A DNA stretch of 64,000 nt from Botryosphaeria dothidea (Eukaryota > Ascomycota > Dothideomycetes > Botryosphaeriales > Botryosphaeriaceae), in the NCBI GenBank assembly GCA_011503125.2, contig WWBZ02000051.1, forward strand, positions 1,984,001-2,048,000, written 5' to 3'. Shown here one piece after another: positions 57,028 through 64,000 of this stretch (position 1 is the first letter of the stretch; every line of letters begins with the position of its first letter). The translations under genes and the position numbers were made by a program. A model generated the notes under the pieces. The model was not told where the DNA came from and did not search any database. It saw only the letters and a list, made by a program, of their open reading frames with translations.

Positions 57028-57891
57028 GCCTGTGTAAAGACCGTGTGCGTATGCAAGCTTGTAGATACCCAGAACGAGCGTCGTCTGGTAGAGGTGGGTG
57101 GGTGATGCAAGCGCGGTGCTGAAATTTTCTCGAAGCCCTGTCGCACTCGATCGGGGGATGGTGGACTTCAGAAACTCTTCCTCGGTATCTGGAAGGTGTC
57201 TGCTAGTATGCAGCGACAGTCGTGAGTAGTGGAGGTAATATGCGCGGCGCCAATTGGCGATGTAGGTGGGCTGCTAGAAAAGTCGATGCGGTCATGACAT
57301 ACGGTGCGGCCGCGACGCCTCTCCCGCGCTTACTAAGCAGACCTAGTGCCATTGCCATTGGACCGTGGGAGGTGAAAGCCTTCGTCCGGCTATGACCGTG
57401 ACTAGACTTCTTAAAACATTTGCGTCCCGTCCAATGCTTCAGCTCTCCATGGCAAGTTTTAACCAGCAATGGTCTTGGGCCATGATTGTTTCTGTCTACG
57501 CTATTCCAACCTTTCCCACTCATCATCTCGTAGCGTCCCGGCTTGCGGTGACATCTCAATCCGAATAGGTTTCCCATCCCCAAGTACTAAAAGAACCGTT
57601 CTTTTTTCGTCGTGCCAGAAGATTAGCAGCCATAACGGTACCGGGTATCAGTCGTTAAAAGCCCAATCTTTATGCCCTTCTATCCCATTCAATCTAACGT
57701 CGTAACGCCTCGCTGATATCCCGCTTCATGATCCCAAACAATCGAAGGAATTGGAATGCAATGAGGAAAAAAAGAATCAAAATGACCTCCCATGAAGACC
57801 TCGCTCCATGGAAGGATGCAAAGCGAATCGAAGAAACCCAAAAGAAAATTGTCGTGAAAATCAGGTTGCCTTTGGCTCAACCCCTTACCCT
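57028..57891. other. Spacer between two leftward genes
   Basis: Promoter of the two-TM protein and 3' flank of the glutaminase-like gene. A 126-codon leftward frame (57583-57203) has no recognisable feature. Confidence 0.4.
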
Positions 57892-60348
57892 TCACTTTTC
57901 CCTTGCCAGATAAGCAAAGTGACCACCAACTACTGGCCTCGCACGGAAGCTCATCGGACCCGGGCTTGCTATGCCAGCCTTGCGTCCATGAACGAACCAC
58001 CTGTCGCACATTGGAACGCGGTTGCGGCGGTTAGCCACGAACCGATGGACATCATTGATGAACATCTGGCCAATTTCCGACTTTGCATTGCCCGGAGCGC
58101 TAGCGCCTGCATGCATCATCCACATGCTGGTTCCAAAGTCCGCTTTACGCGGTGAGCCTATGGTTATACCGACACCATCATCGCTAATAGTCTCTGCGTG
58201 GAGCTGCTGGTACCAACGGGATTGCATGTCGATGATTCTGGACGGAAAAGTGTCCAGGTTGAGGAGCACATCCGAGTATAGGTTGAACATGAGGAACCAA
58301 GAATCGTCATCACCGTATTGGAACGTAAGGTGTGTACCGTCCGAAGACAAACCGTGATCCTTGTCGATTATCTGGTTGGCCATATCGATGGCAGCTGTAC
58401 GCATAGTGTCATTGTTGTACATGGCAGCGTATGCATTTAGACCGACGGCAGCCTTGATGGCGAGATTTGTTTGCTTCTCCATAGGGCCAAGACCATCATT
58501 GGTCGATAGCTGCTTCTTCGGTTCGAGACCATTGTTTTTGAGATAATTGGCGTACTTGGTGAACAACGGCTTGTGGTCTTTCAAAAATTGGTTGGCCCTA
58601 TCGGTATCATCCGTCGACTTGTGGTACATGTGTGCCAGGATAAGCAGGTTACCGCTTGACTCAAGCGGCATCTGCTCGCTTTTCCCGTTATCGTGTCCGA
58701 CAGCTCGCGGGTAGCCACCGTGCTCGAACGCACGGTCTCCAAGGTCATGAACAGCCCATTCGTGTGGCCATTTACCGGTCTCCAAGTAGACAACAACGGG
58801 TCGAAGCATTAGTCGGATGTAACCTGGGCTCAACCAGTAGAATATAGGCGCGGCAGGCATGAGGATGTCGAGCGTTTGAATGTCCCCGTTCGAAGAAATT
58901 TCCTTCATCCAGGCATTGACTTGACTGGTGTTCTTAGAACCCGCGGGGATGGTGACGTCCATAGCTCCAAAGACCTGGCGAACTGAAAGGGTTGTTATAT
59001 CCGAATAGTTTTGGCCGCCGACCCTGATGGACTCCTGCTCGATCTTGTCGTCCAGCGTCGAACAGGCTGCCCGTGTAGCATCCAAAGAGTCGAAAGCCTC
59101 AGAAACAGCGTCGATAAGCTGTTCACGCTCCGGGTACTTTGCGTGGTAGAAGTAGGTCTCATCATGCCCGTAGAACTTGATGCTGTTCTCGCGCGTGAAG
59201 CCGATACCAAAAACAACTTGCTTGGCTTCGGTGACCTTACCCAAATCATGCGCGTATCCTGATGCAGGGATTCCATCGCCATCCCAATTCGGCGTGGCTG
59301 CATCGAGGGTGCCAAGTCGCTTAGTGTTAACGAAGTTGGTCCTAATGTCGTCGCGTTTGCCGAAACTCATAGTCATGGAGACTCCGGATTGATTTTTAGA
59401 CGCATAAAAGACCCGACCCCATTGAGCCATGTTCTTCATCTCCTGGTAGACGCTATCCGAGTCCTCACGGTCCCAAGTCCACATGTGGGTGTTACCGGCA
59501 GCAGTCTTGTTTAGGCCAAAGTCCGATGGATCGTGGTGCATGCCCAGCCATTCATGACCGATGTCGGAGTAAACCTGGATATCCGGCTGGCCTGACTCGG
59601 CTTCGGCAGTGACAGTGAGGAAGCTGAGTGGGAGACTTTGCTGCCTTAGACTATCATCATCGACACCAGGGAAGACAGGTGAGAGGAAGGAGAGGGTGAA
59701 CTTGGCGTCACCTGCGGTCAGGTTGAAGACACTCAGAGTAGATGTGTACTGGCCTCCAGTGACGTTGGCCGGCTTTACACCATCTGGCGGATTCGGCATG
59801 CCGAAAAGACTGTACACCTCATCCCCAACACTGGCCATAACAGTCCAACCGAGTTTTTGGCCCATCCAGAATTCGGCCTGATGAGAGGGCAGATCCAAAG
59901 CGAGTTCTCCAGGAATCCATGCCGAAAGGTACGGGTTCTTGACCGCCAAAGGATAGCTAGGTGGGAGGATTGGCTGGAAGTTGGGAGGCTGAGGTAGGTC
60001 CGGACCGGGACCTGGACCGCCCTGCCCAGTCTCGCGCGACAAGACGACGCTCAGGACGCTAGTGAGAACTATGCAGAGGATCGCGAGCATGATAATTCCA
60101 AGGAGGACTGGCAACCGCCATTTCGAGGAAATCTTACTGAGGAAGGAGAGTGAGGCGCCCTTTTTAGCCTTGGTCTGTCCAGGCTCGTGGTTGGAAGTGG
60201 CATCCGGGGCCGAAGTGACATCCGTGGCCTCCTGGGTTTTTTTGGTAGTGGGCGCAGCCGTGAACCAGGACATTACGGCGCGGACAAAGGAGGGCTCCTT
60301 GGTTGGTGCATCAGGCTCAGTTGAGCCCCCGCCATCGGGGGCCGTCAT
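57892..60348 (-). CDS. Glutaminase A-family protein with N-terminal membrane anchor
   Basis: A single exon of 818 residues. The first 75 residues are polar (cytosolic), then one membrane helix lies at about 79-103 (LPVLLGIIMLAILCIVLTSVLS). The large outer part is typical of the fungal GtaA glutaminase family (DUF5127, DUF4965 and DUF1793 parts). Recognisable pieces are YLSAWIPGELALDLPSHQAE, SVGDEVYSLFGMPNPP, QVYSDIGHEWLG, PIFYWLSPGYIRLMLRPVVV, WAVHDLGDRAFEHGGYP and QMPLESSGNLLILA. Some family members turn L-glutamine into glutamate outside the cell. Most secreted forms begin with a cleaved signal peptide; here the helix with a long polar leader predicts a type II anchored enzyme. Several N-glycosylation sites agree with an outer catalytic part. 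Whether it acts on glutamine is not certain, since the family is broad. Confidence 0.88.
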   Translation of the reverse strand: MTAPDGGGSTEPDAPTKEPSFVRAVMSWFTAAPTTKKTQEATDVTSAPDATSNHEPGQTKAKKGASLSFLSKISSKWRLPVLLGIIMLAILCIVLTSVLSVVLSRETGQGGPGPGPDLPQPPNFQPILPPSYPLAVKNPYLSAWIPGELALDLPSHQAEFWMGQKLGWTVMASVGDEVYSLFGMPNPPDGVKPANVTGGQYTSTLSVFNLTAGDAKFTLSFLSPVFPGVDDDSLRQQSLPLSFLTVTAEAESGQPDIQVYSDIGHEWLGMHHDPSDFGLNKTAAGNTHMWTWDREDSDSVYQEMKNMAQWGRVFYASKNQSGVSMTMSFGKRDDIRTNFVNTKRLGTLDAATPNWDGDGIPASGYAHDLGKVTEAKQVVFGIGFTRENSIKFYGHDETYFYHAKYPEREQLIDAVSEAFDSLDATRAACSTLDDKIEQESIRVGGQNYSDITTLSVRQVFGAMDVTIPAGSKNTSQVNAWMKEISSNGDIQTLDILMPAAPIFYWLSPGYIRLMLRPVVVYLETGKWPHEWAVHDLGDRAFEHGGYPRAVGHDNGKSEQMPLESSGNLLILAHMYHKSTDDTDRANQFLKDHKPLFTKYANYLKNNGLEPKKQLSTNDGLGPMEKQTNLAIKAAVGLNAYAAMYNNDTMRTAAIDMANQIIDKDHGLSSDGTHLTFQYGDDDSWFLMFNLYSDVLLNLDTFPSRIIDMQSRWYQQLHAETISDDGVGITIGSPRKADFGTSMWMMHAGASAPGNAKSEIGQMFINDVHRFVANRRNRVPMCDRWFVHGRKAGIASPGPMSFRARPVVGGHFAYLAREK

Positions 60349-61699
60349 GTTGGTGTTGATGTGTCGCGCGAGGAATGCGGCCAGATTTTTGGGGTTGCAC
60401 GTCGGGGTCCGAGTTTAAATCAATGAGGCAGACACTCGCGTTCCAGGGTCTGGCGGAGGCGGAATCCGGGCGGCGCGGGGAATGCAGGAGGTTGGTCGGA
60501 CCAGGAATTCGGTCAGAAGAAGAATTGGGGTGACCGCGGCAGGAGAGTTGAGTTGAAGATAAGGTAGCGGGGAGGGATTAACGACGTCAGTTAACGTGGG
60601 TCCAGTTTGTTTTTGGCGCAGCAACAGCAGGCGAGCTGGTGGGTTGTGCGACCCTGGGCAGCGGGAGGCAGGACGGATATGGTGTGGCAGTGGCATCTTG
60701 AAACAACGAATAGCCGACTAAAATTAGGCGCAGCTGGACGCCTCTCTCCAGGGAATTTTGAGAGTGGTTAGTGAGATCAGCGGTGGTGGGCTGCACGTGC
60801 TGGCCCAGACTGTGTTGCAGATTTGTAAATGGGGCGCGCGCGCGACAGCCAGTCGTTGCACTAGCGGCGGCGGCAGGCGGAAAGACGCGCCCGAAGGCCG
60901 GCGCAACTGATGGCTGCCAGTCATATGTGCCGGGCGTCCGTCGTGTTTGTCAATTGCGCGCGCGAGGGGAGCAGTGACAGCTCCCGGGACCTGCGCGGCA
61001 CGCCTCGCGCCAGAGCCAAGGTGGGATGTCGCAGGCACAACTGTGTGTCGCTGGTCGTTGGGAGAGGGGGCGCGGGATGTCTGGGCACGGTGCTTGTCCA
61101 TGGTGAATTTGTGGGGAACCAAGAACGCGCGATGCGGCCCCGGAGGCGCGAACGCGGGCGACTGAGGCCCAAAACGCGGAGGGCAATTCTGCCGCCTGTC
61201 ACGTGGGCTCCTGCAATCGCCGCCTCAACACCTCCGCACTCCGCACTCACGCGAGTCGCCCGCTGCCCTAAATAATTCGGCTTCCGCGCTCTTCCTCCTT
61301 GTCCGACTGCATGCGGCTCTTCTTGCTTTCTTCCCTCCTTCGCGTCAGCTTTGCAACACCACCAACCTTAACCAACGACCCCGGTCCTGGGACCCTCGCA
61401 TCGACCAGCATCCAGCCTGTTCGCCGCTCCTCCCAAACACCGCCCCAACACCCCGCCTCGTGTCTACCTGGGCGTTTCTGAGTCACCAGTCGTTGATTGA
61501 CGCTGCCTTCACTTCAATTGCATCTCCATATCGAAACTGCAATTGAGTCGCATTGATATTTTGCCCGCCTAATCGGTGTCAATTTTGATTGGACCCTTCG
61601 CCGAGGCTTATTGGACCCTCCATACTGCCCATCAGATAGCAGTCATTCCCAGAGCTCGCCCCCAATCACAACGCAGGCATTGCGAACACTGCCTCCGCC
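60349..61699. other. 1.35 kb divergent promoter region
   Basis: Upstream of the leftward glutaminase-family gene and the rightward F-box-like gene. It is GC-rich with CG-dinucleotide runs near 60835. All frames are short and composition-driven. The last 400 nt are pyrimidine-rich, probably a long 5' leader of the next gene. Confidence 0.45.
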
Positions 61700-62809
61700 A
61701 TGGCCCATCAAGGAGGCGTCGTCACACAGAGTCTTACTCAGATCAGCCAGGGCAGCGCTCTAAATAGCCATGCCGACGCCGCTCAGATCGCTCACATCTG
61801 GCTAACCATGCCAAGCAAGACTGAACAACACATCAACCTACCCATCCGCTCCGCTAGTGACGAGAGAACGACGAGGACGACGACCGAGAGGCCGGGCAGG
61901 CCTCTCCCGGGACCCACAACACCTGCAGGGGATCGCCAGCCTGCCGCAGATCATCCAGGCAAACAAGCTGCAGCCCGCCGTACGGCTGATCAAACGGGAA
62001 ATTCCAAGTCGTCGCCCGTTGCTGCCGATCCCAATGAGTATTCCCAGCTGCAGAGCCCGCTGTTTGGGAAGTTGCCGGCCGAGCTGCGTCTCCTTGTTTG
62101 GGAGCACGCCCTGACCCCGAAGGAGGGCATCGACAGGCCAACCGTCGCCGTGTCCCTGCTGGAGACCTGCCGCCGCGCGTACGACGAGACTAACATGATG
62201 CTCTTCCAGCAAAACCAAGTTCGCGCCCATCTTCTCAGGTCTCCGCTCCCGGGAACCAAGGAGCATTGGACCCGTCTCCTCTCACCGGCCAAGCAGGCGG
62301 CTACGCACCTGAACTTGTACGTCCAGCCCGGGGCTTCCACCTCTTGGGGCTGGAACCTCCTCCGCTGGACCAAGCTGGCCGACTTCCGCCCGGCCACGCT
62401 GCAGCTGACCATCTGGTTCACCTCCGGCATTGGCTGGTGGAACCACTACAGCAAAGACATCCTCAAGAGCGTGACTGCCATGCGCGGCATCCAGAACTGC
62501 ATCCTCGAGTTCCGCACTGAGCGTGACCGTTTCCCCGAATTTGACAAGCGCATCCAGGAGCTCCAGGAAAAAGTGATCAAGCTCGCCGACAAGACTACCC
62601 TTGTCTGGGATGGTCATCCGCCGGAGTACCTTGAGGGCAGTCGCGTTATGATGGCCAACGCCTTCGGCCGCCCGGACAGCCTGCCGGAGAAGCAGCAGCC
62701 GCGCTGGATTTCCTGCCAAGATCCGGAGAAGGACGGCGAACGCGAGATGCTTGCAATCATTCTGAGGTGGCAAGCTGCGCCTGCGGTTCTTGATGGTCCG
62801 TCTCCGTGA
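61700..62809 (+). CDS. F-box-like/2EXR-type fungal protein
   Basis: A single exon of 369 residues. The first 110 residues are polar and disordered. Residues about 120-140 (LFGKLPAELRLLVWEHALTP) form the F-box-like/2EXR motif with the LPxELRLxxWE signature that is very common in moulds. SLLETCRRAYDETNMMLFQ follows, the usual second helix in these proteins. The rest is a helical/beta mix with Trp-rich patches (STSWGWNLLRW, GIGWWNHYSK). Such proteins are thought to take part in protein-protein recognition, perhaps with SCF ubiquitin ligases, but roles are rarely shown. A later ATG at 61808 could also start it. The gene may use a splice site near its end (a GAG-GTGGCAAG donor-like sequence at about 62766), which I left unused. 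Confidence 0.78.
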   Translation: MAHQGGVVTQSLTQISQGSALNSHADAAQIAHIWLTMPSKTEQHINLPIRSASDERTTRTTTERPGRPLPGPTTPAGDRQPAADHPGKQAAARRTADQTGNSKSSPVAADPNEYSQLQSPLFGKLPAELRLLVWEHALTPKEGIDRPTVAVSLLETCRRAYDETNMMLFQQNQVRAHLLRSPLPGTKEHWTRLLSPAKQAATHLNLYVQPGASTSWGWNLLRWTKLADFRPATLQLTIWFTSGIGWWNHYSKDILKSVTAMRGIQNCILEFRTERDRFPEFDKRIQELQEKVIKLADKTTLVWDGHPPEYLEGSRVMMANAFGRPDSLPEKQQPRWISCQDPEKDGEREMLAIILRWQAAPAVLDGPSP

Positions 62810-63494
62810 TCTCCCTGAGGACCGGGCTTTTTCTTTGTATGATTACGAGCGGCATAAGGCGTTTCGGGCATGGAGCCCTGCGTCACCATGGCGTCGGTTT
62901 GGAAAGGGGAAAGCAACAAGCGATGACATGTGGCGCATGGCAATTTTTTAACTTTTGGGGAGCGATTGGTGTTGATGGGAAGGGCTGACGATCGAGCAGT
63001 AACACAACCGGTCATGTGAACAATAAGATGGTGAGGCAGTGAGGGGAAGGCTAACAGAAGGAGACGAATGGTATTGCAAGAGAAGAAAAGTTGACTCTTG
63101 AATTGATGAGACTTAACTGGCCATTGCTTTCAAAAAGCAAGGCGTCTGGATTTCCTATCCAGATGTCGGTGCCAACCGCATTTTACAGTTTTGCTGCATA
63201 GCGGCTCTGATTCCAGATTGCTTCAATCCCACATTAGCTAGCGCATGATACCCAATCGAATACGGTACCTGCCTGAATGCTTTCGGTTGCTCAAGCGTGA
63301 TGCTTCGTCGGGATTCGTAGTCCCGAAGCCTGGCGTATACCAGCTATTCATAAGCCAGATGGTACCCTGTTCTCGCAGCTATATGATTTCCTCTTCCTGA
63401 CAGCCGGAGACCATGCGTCTCTTCAGCTGAGCTCCGTAGGTCGTGCTTGCGCTTCGTAGTCTCTTTTGCGTTTGTTCGGCCAATTCATCCAACC
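62810..63494. other. Convergent spacer with two small hairpins
   Basis: Between the ends of the F-box-like and IMP1-like genes. Two perfect 7-bp hairpins lie at 63124-63140 and 63145-63163. No coding gene was recognised. Confidence 0.4.
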
Positions 63495-64000
63495 TCAATC
63501 CACGTCCTCATACAGCGGCTCCGTCAATGTATTCTCAAACCACCCCATCTCCCTCAACGGCAGCACCCTCGCAACGACCTTCCCCCTCACAAGCGCCAAC
63601 GGCACCGGCCCATGCAACCGCGAATCACGCGAATGCGCCTGATTATCACCAGCGACCCAGCAATGGCCTTCAGGTACCTGCACCATCCAGCCCTCGGAGT
63701 TCTCGGCGCCAGGTGTATCCCTCAACACGAAGTCGCCGGGCATGCCGACGACGCGCTTGATGACGCCGGAGCCGCGCTTGAACGGGTTCTCGTAGTTGAC
63801 GAGGTCACCGACGGCGATGTTGCGGCCGCGGCGGTGCAGCTTGCTGATGAGCACGAGGTCGCCAATGGTCGCGATGGTGGGCACCATCGAGGCGCCGTAG
63901 GTGGGCTTGATGACGAAGCCGTAGCTGAAGACGAGGTGCGTGAGGAGCCCGCCGCAGATGGTGTGGAAGACGACCTGACCCGCCGTGAGAGGGAGGCCGC
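63495..64000 (-). CDS. IMP1: Mitochondrial inner-membrane protease subunit 1, 5' end beyond the window
   Basis: An open leftward frame from the window edge to the stop at 63495, about 167 residues, so the N-terminus is missing. It begins in a hydrophobic stretch (VVFHTICGGLLTHLVFSYGFV), the membrane anchor. The type I signal peptidase (S26) motifs are present: GASMVPTI with the nucleophile Ser, VIKRVVGMPGD with the general-base Lys, and PEGHCWVAGDNQAHSRDSR (boxes D/E with GDN and SRDSR). VPLALVRGKVVARV follows. These resemble Imp1 more than Imp2. Known role: removal of sorting peptides from inter-membrane-space proteins on the outer face of the mitochondrial inner membrane, as a complex with Imp2. 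The stop codon is in the window, so only the 5' end needs the next contig part. Confidence 0.9.
   Translation of the reverse strand, partial: GLPLTAGQVVFHTICGGLLTHLVFSYGFVIKPTYGASMVPTIATIGDLVLISKLHRRGRNIAVGDLVNYENPFKRGSGVIKRVVGMPGDFVLRDTPGAENSEGWMVQVPEGHCWVAGDNQAHSRDSRLHGPVPLALVRGKVVARVLPLREMGWFENTLTEPLYEDVD

Noticed and set aside
1..64000. Secondary-metabolite gene cluster
   Set aside because: Oxidases, an SDR, an MFS carrier and a P450 relic are present, but there is no polyketide, NRPS, terpene or DMAT backbone gene.

Overview
The window is nuclear DNA of a filamentous ascomycete (Pezizomycotina, probably Dothideomycetes; no species can be named). Genes are monocistronic and lie on both strands. 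Short GT-AG introns (about 50-200 nt) with CTAAC/CTGAC-like branch sites interrupt most of them, and coding stretches are GC-rich with high third-position GC. The protein set (GH12, CE4 deacetylase, berberine-bridge oxidase, secreted effector-like protein, ERG2, 7-TM receptors) fits a plant-associated or saprotrophic mould. No rRNA, convincing tRNA, CRISPR, transposase, reverse transcriptase, or polyketide/NRPS backbone was seen. Multi-exon models were built by hand from splice sites, reading phase and family motifs; every completed spliced model sums to a multiple of three, except the kinase noted as frameshifted.

Layout, 1-15 kb: a truncated membrane protein; a secreted L-amino-acid oxidase; a hyaluronan/chitin-synthase-like GT2; a five-exon polysaccharide deacetylase; an acyltransferase-3 membrane protein; a decayed zone with a cytochrome P450 pseudogene; a sulfite-oxidase-type molybdoenzyme; and a GH12 endoglucanase. 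15-31 kb: a 4.8 kb gene-poor stretch, a 7-TM protein, a berberine-bridge FAD oxidase facing a Celp0028-like secreted protein, and a 1017-residue single-exon vWA protein. 31-41 kb: an acetate-transporter-family protein, a cAMP-receptor-like GPCR, a frameshifted SRPK-family kinase and a short-chain dehydrogenase. 41-49 kb: MFS transporter, small multi-TM protein, ferric reductase and Ctr copper transporter, which look like a metal-acquisition neighbourhood. 50-64 kb: ERG2, a phospholipase B, a coiled-coil protein, a small two-TM protein, a membrane-anchored glutaminase-A-family protein, an F-box-like protein, and a 5'-truncated mitochondrial inner-membrane protease (IMP1-like).

The most interesting signals are regulatory and evolutionary. 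Three copies of the 8-mer ATGCTCAG lie within 70 bp just upstream of the copper transporter. An exact SreA-type iron GATA site lies 50 bp upstream of the ferric reductase. The P450 has lost its central helices and carries two C-to-T-compatible stops. The SRPK-like kinase is intact except for one frameshift. The large vWA protein keeps a complete MIDAS and has an unexplained Cys-pair cluster.
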